Assembly (NCBI GenBank): GCA_013203475.1
Contig: JABMNV010000058.1
Span: 1 to 54,171, forward strand
Direction of reading: 5' to 3'
DNA length: 54,171 nucleotides
Origin: Acidobacteriota bacterium
GTDB taxonomy: Bacteria; Acidobacteriota; Vicinamibacteria; Vicinamibacterales; SCN-69-37
A model generated the notes under the pieces. The model did no database searches. It saw nothing but the letters and a program-made list of their open reading frames with translations, and was not told the DNA's origin. Position numbers and translations under genes: made by a program. Positions 33,985 through 43,961 of the stretch are shown piece after piece (position 1 is the first letter of the stretch; each line of letters opens with the position of its first letter).

Positions 33985-36036
33985 AGGACGCATTGGCGCT
34001 GGCCCTCGTGCATTTCCTTTGGCAAGGCGCCGTACTGACCCTGGTTGACATCGGGCTGATGCGCTTGGCGCGCACGTCGGCTACTGCGCGCTACGCCATC
34101 GGCGTGGGCACGCTGTGCGCCATGATCCTGGCACCGGTGGTGACGACCACGTAGCTGTACCAGTCCACGCCAGTGACCATCATCGTTGCGGCCGACGATG
34201 CCGATCTGTCGCGTGTGGTGCCGGTCGCTACAGCGTTGGAGAACGCCTTCGGACCGGAGGGAGCCAGCCTGTTCGCAGCGCCGACTGAAGAGGTCACGGC
34301 GTCGTTCCGGTACGCGGCGACGGTGCTGATGCTGTGGGCCGTCGGCGTCGTGTTGTTTGCCGCACGACTCGCGGGTGGCTGGCTCATCGCCCGTCGGCTG
34401 GCGACACGTGCCGTGACGCCCGTGGCCGCTGAGCTTGAGATCGTTGCCCGGCGTCTGGCCACACGTCTGCGCCTGTCGAGGCCCGTGCGCATTCTTCAGT
34501 CGTCAGCCGTCGCGGTGCCGGTGATGATCGGGTGGCTCAAGCCGGTCGTGCTGTTGCCGACTGCGGCGCTTTCGGGACTCGCGCCTGACCAGCTTGAGGC
34601 GCTATTGGCGCATGAACTCGCCCACGTCCGGCGGCATGACTACGTGGTCAATCTGCTGCAGTCGATGGTGGAGACGACGCTGTTTTATCACCCGGGCGTG
34701 TGGTGGGTATCGCACCGCGTGCGCGTCGAGCGCGAACACTGTTGCGACGACTTGGCCGTGCGCGTCACCGAGCGACTTACGTGACGGCCCTGTCGCACGT
34801 GGCGGCGTTAACCGCGCCCGGCGTCGCGCTGGCGGCGTCAGACGGGTCGCTGCGCGGCCGTGTGCGCCGGCTCCTGGGGCCCGAGCGCGAGCGTCGCTCC
34901 GGCGGCGTCTGGCTTGCATTGCTCCCGATCGTTGTCGTGGCCGCCGCAGCCGCGCCGATGGCCGGCGCGCCCCCAGTCGTGGTGGCGACGCCGTTGGGCC
35001 AGACAGCGTTGGCTTTGAACGTCAGCGTGCCGCCGCCGCAGTCGCTCCCGGGCGCTTCAACATCGATCTTCTTCGTTGGCCGAGGCGTGTCGTTGGCGCT
35101 GACACCAGCGCCTCCGATCGTGATCTCGCCGGGCCAGCGACGCCCCAGCCGAGCCAGGGGCGGGGTGGGTTCCCTGGCACCTACATCGTTCCGCCGATCA
35201 AACTGCCGACTAAATCGAAGACCGAGCCTGAACAAGAGCCCGCCTCTTCGACCCGTCGCTTTTACCGGATCGGGCCAGGCGACGTGCTGCGGGTTCGGTT
35301 TTCTGGCATCGCGGCTACGGACGAGCAAGGTCTGAATGGCGACTACGCAGTCAAGGCAAACGGTGCCATCGATGTGTTCTACGTCGGCGAAGTCAGAGTC
35401 GCCGGGCTTACTACTGACGAAGTGCAAGAGACGCTGGTGTCCCAGCTCGAGTATCAGGGCTTCTACAGCAAGGGTCGTATCACCGCGACCGCGGACGTCG
35501 CCACGTTCGCGAAGAAGGAAATTGTCGTCACTGGTGAAGTGCGATATCCGGGCATCATTCAAGTCACCAGTGATGGCACGGTGAGCCAGGCGATTGCGGC
35601 AACTGGTGGGTTCACGTCCGGCGCAGGACACCTGGTTGAGATCATCAGGTCTTCAGGCGCAGGAGTGCCCGATGAAGTCATCACGGTCACCAGGACCCAA
35701 GTCAAGGCGGGCCTCGACCTTCCGTTGCGCGGAGGCGACAGGGTTCGAGTGACGGTCCAGGGCGACTTCCCAAACGCGATACAGCAGACCTTCGTCGTTC
35801 TGGGCGAGGTAGCGGAGTCGGGCTCGCAGACATGGTCTGCCGGCATGACCGTCGAAAAGGCCCTTACTTTGGCGGGTGGGCAGACCGAAGATTTTTCGCT
35901 GGCGCGTTCTCAAATCAGACGCGGTGTGAAGGACGCCGAGGGGCGAATCATCAAGTACGTCGTGATCAAGAACCTGAAGCTTGATACCGTCATTCAGCCC
36001 GACGATGAGTTCACCGCTGGTCGGCGCTGGAAGTAA
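33981..36036 (+). pseudogene. M56 (BlaR1-like) sensor peptidase with polysaccharide-export/SLBB domain, broken
   Basis: Starts at ATG 33981, overlapping blaI. The frame reads MKDALALALVHFLWQGAVLT with membrane helices, then stops at TAG 34152. It resumes in the same frame: the M56 zinc motif HELAH is in LLAHELAHVRRHDY, and the CCDDLAV segment follows. A frameshift near 34780 moves into a second frame (YVTALSHVAALTAPG), and another near 35110-35160 into a third. That third frame encodes RFYRIGPGDVLRVRFSGIA, YVGEVRVAGLTTDEVQETL and IVVTGEVRYPGIIQVTSDGT, the Wza-like export and SLBB signature. The whole looks like one former fusion. Function is probably lost. Confidence 0.72.
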
Positions 36037-36080
36037 CATTCGAAGCCATCCGAATGGCCCGTTCGTGCGTCTAATTGACT

Positions 36081-37973
36081 ATGCTTGCGACACAGGTGGG
36101 CGCGACCAGAACTATTTTGCTTTGGGCAACAGTCGCCGTGGTTACCGTGACGGGTTCCCTGTCGGCCCAGGTATTTCCAGGCCAACAGGCACGCGATAGC
36201 CAGGTCACCTCAACAGACCCCAGCACCGCGCTCATCATGGGCACAGTCGTGGTGGCCGGAACCGGACTGCCCGCTGACGGTGTGCGTGTCACGCTCTCTG
36301 GCGGCGGGATTAGAGGGTCACGTTCGACACTCACAGATGATGATGGGCGGTTTGCGTTCCTGGCGCTGCCAGGCGGTACCTTCACACTCCGCGGGGCCAA
36401 GACGGGCTACGTCAGTGCGACCTATGGCCAGAAGGCGCCTGGGAGGCCTGGCACGCCCATCGTGCTGGTGGCAGGACAACAGCTCAAGGATGTCTCGCTC
36501 GACCTCCCCAAGGGCGGTGTGATCGCGGGCGTGATCTACGACGAGAAAAATCGACCGTCTGTGAGCATCCCTGTCCGAGTGCTGCGCTGGACGATGCAGA
36601 CTGGCGAGCGTACGCTCCTCTCGTCGGGCACTGCCAACACCGATGACCGCGGAATGTATCGCGTGTTCGGCCTCTCGCCAGGCCAGTACGTGGTGTCAGC
36701 CGTGCCACGCAACACGTCAACGACTATTGTGACGACCGAGGACATGACGAGTCTCGGCGTGATGCAGGACCTGCTTCGAGCGGAAGCGTTACAGGTTGAA
36801 CTCCTCGCGTCCTGACGAGCCGGACAACCCGGTGCGTTTGCGGTTGACCTGAGCGACCTCGCAGGCGCCAACACGCCCAAGGAACCTGTGTCCGGATACG
36901 CGCCGGTCTACTATCCAGGCACCGCGCAGCCGGACACTGCGCGCGAAATTACCCTGGGCGCCAGTGAAGAACAGTTAGGCCTCGACTTTCAGCTTCAACG
37001 AGTGGCTCTGTCACGTGTCGCCGGGCAGGTGATGACTCCTCCAGGTGTGACGACCTCCAGCGTTCGGCTTCGCTTGCTCAGTCGTGGCCAGGTCGCACCC
37101 GGAGTCCAGACCCTGAGCGCGACGGCCAAACGCGATGGCACGTTTGCGTTTGTCGCGGTGCCGCCTGGCCAGTACGACTTAATCGCCACCGCGTCGGTGG
37201 CTCGTCCCCGACCACAGTTGAACGTCGGCATGGCCCCGGCGGAGATGGAACGGGCCGGCCCCACGAAGTTGTGGGCCACAGCCGACGTGTTCGTGGGCGG
37301 CGGGTTCCAACCCGATCTCATCCTGACGATGCAGAGCGGGATGACCGTCTCGGGATCTCTGGCATTTGCCGGCGCCGCCGCGTTGCCCTCGAACCTCCAA
37401 CGCGTGCGGGTCACACTGGGGCCCTATGGCAAGGAGATGAGCGCCGCCGGTATCGGGTCGACCAACGCGAACGCGGACGAGGATGAGCGCTTCACGTTCC
37501 AAGGCATCGTGCCCGGGCGATACCGGGTTCGCGCGTCCGGGGCTTCGGGCTGGTCGCTCAAGACCGTGATGGTCGAAGGTCAGGATGTGCTCGACTTCTG
37601 GCTTGAGGTGAAACCCGGCGAAGACGTCTCCAACGCGACGGTCGGGTTCGGCGACACCGTCACTGATCTGAAGGGCACACTCCAGAGCCAGCTCGGCGAA
37701 CCGACCGCCGACTACACGGTGATCATCTTTCCATCAGATCGCAAGTATTGGGTCCCGCTCGCCCGGCGCATGCGCTCCACCCGCCCGTCGACGGACGGAC
37801 GCTTCGGCTTCACCGGTCTCCCCCCGGGTGACTACCGGTTGGCGACCGTGACCGACGTGGAATCAGGTGCCTGGTTCGATCCCGCACTCCTCGAACAGCT
37901 GCAGGCGGCGTCTGTCGCCGTGCGCCTGATCGAGGGACAGCCCGTCGTGCAGGACCTCCGCGTCAATCGATAG
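36081..37973 (+). pseudogene. Exported carboxypeptidase-regulatory-like (Ig-type) protein interrupted by TGA
   Basis: From ATG 36081 a signal peptide (LLWATVAVVTVTGSLSAQ) is followed by repeated Ig-like or carboxypeptidase-regulatory units: VTLSGGGIRGSRSTLTDDDG with FAFLALPGGTFTLRGAKTGY, and later FVAVPPGQYDLIATASV and GFTGLPPGDYRLATVTD. The frame is open except for TGA at 36813-36815, after which it continues RAGQPGAFAVDLSDLAG to 37973. Codon use and domain pattern are the same on both sides, so one gene has been cut by a single change. Beta-sandwich exported proteins like this are common in Acidobacteriota; role unknown. Confidence 0.75.
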
Positions 37974-37989
37974 CCCTTGCACCGGGCGG

Positions 37990-39750
37990 CTAGTACGCCA
38001 TCGGCGGATGGCGATCCTTCCACTCGGTCGCCTGTTCATAGGCGTGGGCAATACGGCAGATCGTGCCTTCGTCATACAACCGTCCGGTCACCATCAACGG
38101 CTGCGGCAGGTCGTTGACGAAGCCGCACTTGAGCGCGATGGCTGGATGTCCCGTCAAATTGGTGGCGCCCAAGCCCGAGCCATTCGACGAAATGAACGCG
38201 TCGTATTTGTCCATGAACGTGTCCCATTCGCGCATCAGCAGCGTGCGAATACGTTGCGCGCGGATGTACTCGACCGCCGGCACAAACCTGGCAGACCGGA
38301 ACGTGGCGCCCCACGTGCTGTTACTTGCGGTCATCAGGTCCGTCCCGCGAGACCTGGTCAATTCGTCGAACGCCGACGCGGCCTCAACACTCAGGACAAA
38401 GCTCAACGCGTTGGACGGGTAGTCCGGTAGTTCGACTGGCTCGAGGTTGGCGCCGAGTTTCTGCAGCACCTCCATGGAGTTCTGAAGGTTCGTCAGGCGC
38501 GCGCTGGCCGCTGCCTGCTGCTCGGCGGCATTGGCTCCACCTCGACCACCACGGCCACCACCACCACGGCCACCGCCCGCAGATGCCTCAAAGTCACTGC
38601 GGACGTAACCGATCTTGTAACCCGACAGCGGGGCGTCCGGGTTCCACGTAAACGCCGCATCGGCCACGCTCTCGTCGCGGCCGTCGGGGCCATAGATCGC
38701 GTTGAGCACAAGGACGCAGTCTTCCACGCTGCGGCACATGGGACCCACCTTGTCCATGGTCCACGACAACTCCATCGCGCCGAAGCGGCTCACACGACCG
38801 TACGTCGGCCGGAGTCCGACGATGCCGTTGACGGAGGTCGGCGAGATGATCGACCCGCGGGTCTCAGTGCCGATCGCGAAGCCGACGCATCCGGCGGCTG
38901 TGGCAGAGCCGGGACCGGCGGACGACCCACTTGAGCCCGACGCGGGATTCCACGGGTTACGCGTGCGGCCACCGAACCATTGGTCGCCCTGCGCCAGGGC
39001 ACCCATCGTGAGTTTGGCCACGAGAACGGCACCCGCGTCACGCAGGCGTTCGATGATCGTGGCGTCGTAGTCGGGCACTTGATCCATGTAGGGTTCGGCG
39101 CCCCACGTGGTGGCAATGCCCTTGGTGGCAAATAAATCTTTGGCGCCCCAGGGAATCCCGTGCAGGGGCCCCTTGTACTTGCCCGAGGCGATCGCCTTGT
39201 CGGCGTCGGCCGCTTGTTGCAGCGCCAAGTCTTCTGTGAGTGTGACGAAGAAGTTCAACGTTGGCTGATAGCGCTTCAGGCGCGTCAGGTACATCTGCGT
39301 CAGTTCAGTTGACGTGACCAGCCGTCGTTCGACCAGAACTGCCAGTTTGGTGACCGGCCAGAACGCCACGTCTTCGAGGTTGGCCGGGCGCGCGATCGAC
39401 GACGCGGCGGGCTTGCTGTAGCGAATCGCCCGACCGGGCGTGGCTGGCCCTTTCGGCTTCTCTCCCGGCAGGTACGGCCTGAAGTCCAGGGCGACCGAGG
39501 TGTCGTGTGGGATGTCGATTTCCCGGAGCTGCTGGTAGGTGGACAGATTGCCGTTCAGGCTCCGCGCGATGGCGTCCTCCTCGGCATCATGGAAGTCCAG
39601 TCCAGTGATGGTCTCCGCGCAGTCGACGGTGGCGGACGTGACGGGTCCGCCGCCACGCTGTTGGGCAAATGTGTTGGTGGCCACGGCACCGACCACGGCG
39701 ACCGGGACGGCTTTCAGAAACGCGCGCCGACTCTTCTTGTTCTCGCTCAT
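37990..39750 (-). CDS. Exported amidase (amidase signature family)
   Basis: A 586-residue amidase of the signature family, with a twin-arginine-type start SRRAFLKAVPVAVVGA. The catalytic Lys is in GIPWGAKDLFATKG and the Ser pair in GSSGSSAGPGSATAAG, with FAIGTETRGSII next. The family hydrolyses amide bonds, and members include the GatA subunit, but the export signal indicates an extracytoplasmic role. A Gly/Arg-rich insert (GGGRGGGGRGGRGGANAA) lies near the middle, at 38539-38582. The frame extends to 39816, but ATG 39750 begins the signal peptide. Substrate unknown. Confidence 0.9.
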   Translation of the reverse strand: MSENKKSRRAFLKAVPVAVVGAVATNTFAQQRGGGPVTSATVDCAETITGLDFHDAEEDAIARSLNGNLSTYQQLREIDIPHDTSVALDFRPYLPGEKPKGPATPGRAIRYSKPAASSIARPANLEDVAFWPVTKLAVLVERRLVTSTELTQMYLTRLKRYQPTLNFFVTLTEDLALQQAADADKAIASGKYKGPLHGIPWGAKDLFATKGIATTWGAEPYMDQVPDYDATIIERLRDAGAVLVAKLTMGALAQGDQWFGGRTRNPWNPASGSSGSSAGPGSATAAGCVGFAIGTETRGSIISPTSVNGIVGLRPTYGRVSRFGAMELSWTMDKVGPMCRSVEDCVLVLNAIYGPDGRDESVADAAFTWNPDAPLSGYKIGYVRSDFEASAGGGRGGGGRGGRGGANAAEQQAAASARLTNLQNSMEVLQKLGANLEPVELPDYPSNALSFVLSVEAASAFDELTRSRGTDLMTASNSTWGATFRSARFVPAVEYIRAQRIRTLLMREWDTFMDKYDAFISSNGSGLGATNLTGHPAIALKCGFVNDLPQPLMVTGRLYDEGTICRIAHAYEQATEWKDRHPPMAY

Positions 39751-39903
39751 GCACACTCCTCCTACGACGACTTCTTCAACGTGAACCCTGCCGGAATGGG
39801 GACATCGGCACGGCATTACGGCTCGCGGCCGACAAACCTACCAGTACAATCGCAGCACAAGACATGGCTCGAGACACGACGGTCTTCCTGAGACGGCTAT
39901 TCT

Positions 39904-41241
39904 ATGGCAACTGAAGGCCGCTCCATGATCAACCTGGCGGTGCCCGTGGTGCTGGCTGAAATGGGCTGGTTCGCCATGAGCATCGTCGACACGATGATGG
40001 TGGGACCGCTGGGGCCCGCCGCCATTGGCGCCGTTGGCATGGGCGGCATCCTCTTCATGACGCTGATGGTGTTCGGTCTGGGCACCCTCCTGGCGCTCGA
40101 TACCTTCGTGTCACAGAATTTCGGAGCTGGCCGAATCGACGAGTGTCACCGCTGGCTGTTTGCGGGGCTGCAGTTGGCCGCAGTGCTGTCAGTCGCGCTG
40201 ATGGTCGTCGCCGTTGTCGGGGTCGCTCTTCTGCCATCGTTCGGTTTTCATCCGGAGATTCTCGCCGAATTGGTGCCGTATACGAAGCATCTGGTGTGGT
40301 CGGCTCCGCCCTTGATGGCCTATGTCGTCTTCCGTCGTTATTTGCAGGCCATGAACCTGGTGCGTCCAGTCATGTTTGCCCTGGTGGCGGCGAACGTCAT
40401 CAATGCCCTCGTCAACTGGGTGCTGATCTTCGGTCATCTGGGTTTGCCCGCGTTCGGGGTTGTCGGCGCGGCGTACGCCACGGTGGCATCACGTCTGGTG
40501 CTGGCCGTGAGTCTGTTCGCGATCATCCTGTACAACGAGCGCGACCGTCCCTCGGGGCTGCATGATGTGCCATTTGATTGGGAGTGGGACCGCGTGTGGC
40601 GACTGTTCCGTTTGGGGTGGCCTGCGGCCCTGCAAATCACTCTCGAGGTGGGTGTGTTTGCGGCCGCCTCCGCGCTGGCCGGCCGCATCGGTCCCCTGGC
40701 GTCGGCGGCCAATCAGGTCGTGCTCAATATCGCCGGCTTCATTTTCATGATTCCGTTCGGGATCGGATCGGCTGCGGCCGTTCGGGTGGGGCAGGCGGTT
40801 GGACGTCAGGACGCAGTCGGTGTGCGACGAGCTGGATGGGCAGCACTTGGGTTGGCGTCTGGGGTGATGGTCCTGTCGGCGATCATGTTCTTCACCATCC
40901 CGGTCACTCTCATCCGTGTCTACACGTCGGACCCGAGCGTGATCGAGATGGGCATCGTGCTGCTCTTTATTTGTTCGGTGTTCCAGTTGTTTGATGGACT
41001 GCAGACGGTGGCGACGGGCGCCCTGCGCGGTCTGGGCGACACGCGTACGGCGATGGCGTTCAACCTTGTCGGCCACTGGATGATTGGTCTGCCCATCGGA
41101 TACTGGCTGTGTTTCAGTGGTGGATGGGGGGTGGCTGGCCTCTGGACAGGACTGTCGATAGGCCTCATTCTTATTGGAGCGTCGCTGCTGGTGGTGTGGC
41201 ATCTCAAGAGCCGCGTCTCAGTGTTTGTGGAGGCCTCATGA
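39904..41241 (+). CDS. MATE-family efflux transporter
   Basis: A 445-residue transporter with 12 hydrophobic helices. VVLAEMGWFAMSIVDTMMVG and GPAAIGAVGMGGILFMTLMV are the conserved start, and LASAANQVVLNIAGFIFMIPFG-like segments are the second-half equivalent, so both halves of the MATE fold are present. It exports drugs or other cations in exchange for ions. The stop overlaps the M2 peptidase start (ATGA), suggesting a coupled pair with no obvious functional link. Confidence 0.92.
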   Translation: MATEGRSMINLAVPVVLAEMGWFAMSIVDTMMVGPLGPAAIGAVGMGGILFMTLMVFGLGTLLALDTFVSQNFGAGRIDECHRWLFAGLQLAAVLSVALMVVAVVGVALLPSFGFHPEILAELVPYTKHLVWSAPPLMAYVVFRRYLQAMNLVRPVMFALVAANVINALVNWVLIFGHLGLPAFGVVGAAYATVASRLVLAVSLFAIILYNERDRPSGLHDVPFDWEWDRVWRLFRLGWPAALQITLEVGVFAAASALAGRIGPLASAANQVVLNIAGFIFMIPFGIGSAAAVRVGQAVGRQDAVGVRRAGWAALGLASGVMVLSAIMFFTIPVTLIRVYTSDPSVIEMGIVLLFICSVFQLFDGLQTVATGALRGLGDTRTAMAFNLVGHWMIGLPIGYWLCFSGGWGVAGLWTGLSIGLILIGASLLVVWHLKSRVSVFVEAS

Positions 41242-43067
41242 AGCGAAGATTCTGGATTCCCCTCGTCGTACTTGTGGCGTTCGCCGTTTCGACTGGCGCG
41301 TGCTCCGCGGTGCCGTCGTCGGACATCGAATACCCGGCCACGGCCGCCGGTGCCGACGCCTTTCTCAAGGACATGAACGAGACGATGCTCAAGGTGGGAC
41401 TCACCGCCGGGCAGGCGGGCTGGGTGTATTCCACGTACATTACTGATGACACCGAGGCCATCAACGCCCGTGCCAATCAGGAGTACATCGAGACAATCGT
41501 CGAGTATGCCAAAGGCGCCGCCACATTCAATGGCGTTGATGTGTCGCCAGACGCACGGCGTCAACTTGAGATGTTGAAGCTGGCGCTGGTACTGGTCACG
41601 CCGGCCGATAGCGATGATGCGGCAGAGTTGACGTCCATCGTGGCTGGCCTGGAGGGCACCTATGGCAAAGGCAAGTGGTGCGCCGACCCTGCCAAGCCTG
41701 ATCAGTGTCTGGACATTGAGCAAATCACCGAAATCATGGCCACGTCGCGCGATGAAGGCCGCCTGCGCGAGGTCTGGGAGGGGTGGCACACCATCTCTGT
41801 GCCGATGCGCGAAGACTACGCACGATTCGTCGAACTTGGAAACGTCGGTGCGCGTGAATTGGGATTTGCGGATACCGGTGCGCTGTGGCGACTGAAGTAC
41901 GACATGCCGGCCGACGATTTTACGGCAGAGCTCGACCGTCTGTGGGAACAAGTGCGCCCTTTGTATGAATCGCTGCACGCCTACGTGCGAATGAAGCTGC
42001 ACGACAAGTACGGCGACGTGGTGCCCGCCGACGGCCCGATTTCCGCGCACCTGCTTGGCAATATCTGGGCGCAGGATTGGTCCAACGTCTACCCACTGGT
42101 TTCACCTGGCCGCGCGGATGCCGGCTATTCACTGACCGACATTCTGGCCCACCGAAAGACGTCGGCCATCGACATGGTCAAGATGGGGGAGCGGTTCTAC
42201 AGCTCGCTGGGACTGGCTCCACTGCCCGAGTCGTTTTGGCAGCGTTCCATGTTCACCAAACCGCGGGACCGCGACGTGGTCTGCCACGCCAGCGCCTGGA
42301 ACCTGGACTACGAAGACGACGTGCGCATCAAGATGTGCATTGATGCCACCGCAGAAGATTTCTCGACCATTCATCACGAACTTGGGCACAACTACTACCA
42401 GCGCGCGTACAAAGCGCTGCCGACGATTTATCGTGACAGCGCCAACGATGGATTCCACGAAGCCATTGGCGACACCATTGCGCTGTCGGTCACGCCGGAG
42501 TACCTCGTGAAAATCGGACTACTGGACAAGGCTCCGGACGCGTCCAGGGATCTGGGCCTGTTGATGGAACGTGCGCTGGAAAAGGTTGCATTCTTGCCGT
42601 TCAGCCTGCTGGTGGATCAGTGGCGATGGCAGGTGTTCTCTGGCCAGATCACCCCGGCCGACTACAACAAGGCGTGGTGGGCGCTTCGACTGAAATATCA
42701 GGGTGTGGCCCCCTCGTCGGAACGCGGTGAGCAGTTCTTTGATCCGGGGGCGAAATACCACGTGCCTGGTAATACGCCATACACGCGATACTTCCTGGCA
42801 ACCATTCTTCAGTTCCAGTTTCATCGCGAACTGTCAAAGATCGCCAACTGCGAGTCTCCGCTGCATCGGTGCTCGATCTACGGCAGCGCCGAGGCTGGTC
42901 AGCGTCTCAGTGCGATGTTGGACATGGGGGCATCCAGACCTTGGCCTGAGGCGCTAGATGCGCTGACCGGCTCGACCCAGATGGACGCCACAGCCATGGT
43001 CGACTACTTCGCGCCCCTCAAAATCTGGCTCGACGAACAGCTGAAGGATCAGCCCCGAGGCTGGTAA
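41238..43067 (+). CDS. Exported M2-family peptidyl-dipeptidase (ACE-like)
   Basis: A 609-residue zinc peptidase with a lipoprotein-like N-terminus (VVLVAFAVSTGACS). The zinc motif HELGH has His380, Glu381 and His384, in FSTIHHELGHNYYQRAY, and the third ligand Glu lies in FHEAIGDTIALS. These match the M2 angiotensin-converting-enzyme family, which removes C-terminal dipeptides. Bacterial M2 enzymes are often about 600 residues, as here. It starts in an ATGA overlap with the MATE gene. Probably acts outside the cytoplasmic membrane. Confidence 0.93.
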   Translation: MKRRFWIPLVVLVAFAVSTGACSAVPSSDIEYPATAAGADAFLKDMNETMLKVGLTAGQAGWVYSTYITDDTEAINARANQEYIETIVEYAKGAATFNGVDVSPDARRQLEMLKLALVLVTPADSDDAAELTSIVAGLEGTYGKGKWCADPAKPDQCLDIEQITEIMATSRDEGRLREVWEGWHTISVPMREDYARFVELGNVGARELGFADTGALWRLKYDMPADDFTAELDRLWEQVRPLYESLHAYVRMKLHDKYGDVVPADGPISAHLLGNIWAQDWSNVYPLVSPGRADAGYSLTDILAHRKTSAIDMVKMGERFYSSLGLAPLPESFWQRSMFTKPRDRDVVCHASAWNLDYEDDVRIKMCIDATAEDFSTIHHELGHNYYQRAYKALPTIYRDSANDGFHEAIGDTIALSVTPEYLVKIGLLDKAPDASRDLGLLMERALEKVAFLPFSLLVDQWRWQVFSGQITPADYNKAWWALRLKYQGVAPSSERGEQFFDPGAKYHVPGNTPYTRYFLATILQFQFHRELSKIANCESPLHRCSIYGSAEAGQRLSAMLDMGASRPWPEALDALTGSTQMDATAMVDYFAPLKIWLDEQLKDQPRGW

Positions 43068-43108
43068 GAAAAGCGCTGGTAAGAAGACAACTGTCAAAGG
43101 AGTATGTG

Positions 43109-43636
43109 ATGGATGACGCGCTGAGGTACCCCACCGGGAAGTGGGTCAAGGTTGACGGACTTGATGCGGCAGGTCGCGCCGGTCTGATCGAACATATTGC
43201 GGCAGTGCCGACGTGCCTCCGTGCCGCCATCGCCGGCCTGGATAACACCCAGTTGGACACGCCATACCGGTCAGGAGGCTGGACTCCTCGCCAGATCGTG
43301 CATCACCTGGCTGACAGTCACCTCAACGCGTTTGCGCGCGTCAAACTCGGCGTGACTGAGGATAACCCCACGATCAAGGCGTACGACGAAAAGGCCTGGG
43401 CAGAAACGCCGGACGCCCGTCTGGCACCAGCAGAGCTTTCGCTATCGATCCTAGATGGCGTACATGCCCGCTGGGCGCTGTTGCTGTCTGCGCTCGATGA
43501 CGCGACCTTTGAGCGAACCGTGGAACACCCTGAACAAGGAACGATGACCTTGGGAGATGTGTTGCAACTGTACGCGTGGCATGGCCGCCACCACACCGTG
43601 CAGATCACGGCACTGCGTTCGCGAATGGGCTGGTAG
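43109..43636 (+). CDS. YfiT/DinB-family putative metal-dependent protein
   Basis: A 175-residue four-helix protein of the DinB/YfiT type. The conserved His set is visible in QIVHHLADSHLN and in YAWHGRHHTVQITAL. An aaagga ribosome site precedes the start; GTG 43106 is an alternative. Related proteins include bacillithiol S-transferases, but the substrate here is unknown. A second, less close DinB-like protein is encoded at 49108. Confidence 0.88.
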   Translation: MDDALRYPTGKWVKVDGLDAAGRAGLIEHIAAVPTCLRAAIAGLDNTQLDTPYRSGGWTPRQIVHHLADSHLNAFARVKLGVTEDNPTIKAYDEKAWAETPDARLAPAELSLSILDGVHARWALLLSALDDATFERTVEHPEQGTMTLGDVLQLYAWHGRHHTVQITALRSRMGW

Positions 43637-43637
43637 G

Positions 43638-43916
43638 CTATTTCTTCATCGGTGATCCCTTTGCCGCCAGCGCCTTTCGGCGGGCCCAGTACTTCCTCAT
43701 GCCCTCACTGATGGCCTTCTTGCCTCGGGCCGAAAAATTCCGCTTTTTCGTGTCGGCTCCGGCGGTCGTCCCCTTGGTCGAGACACGTGGGCCTTTGCGC
43801 AACTCCGGGAACGCGCGGTAAATTTCCGAAATTTCTCCCTGGATTTCGCGCAGACGGACCGACGCTCCCGCGAGCGCCCACTGTCGATGGAGATCCTTAT
43901 TGGTAGCCACAGTCAT
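43638..43916 (-). CDS. Small basic hypothetical protein
   Basis: A 92-residue protein whose second half is very basic (KKRNFSARGKKAISEGMRKY, then WARRKALAAKG). No domain is recognised with confidence; the ISEGMRKYWA segment resembles short nucleic-acid-binding repeats seen in unrelated small proteins. Good in-frame length and a plausible start (MTVATNKDLHRQW) support a real gene, between two larger genes. Confidence 0.55.
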   Translation of the reverse strand: MTVATNKDLHRQWALAGASVRLREIQGEISEIYRAFPELRKGPRVSTKGTTAGADTKKRNFSARGKKAISEGMRKYWARRKALAAKGSPMKK

Positions 43917-43961
43917 TCTCCGTTCAAGAAAATATCCTAAAAGTGTAGCACGACTCGTCGT

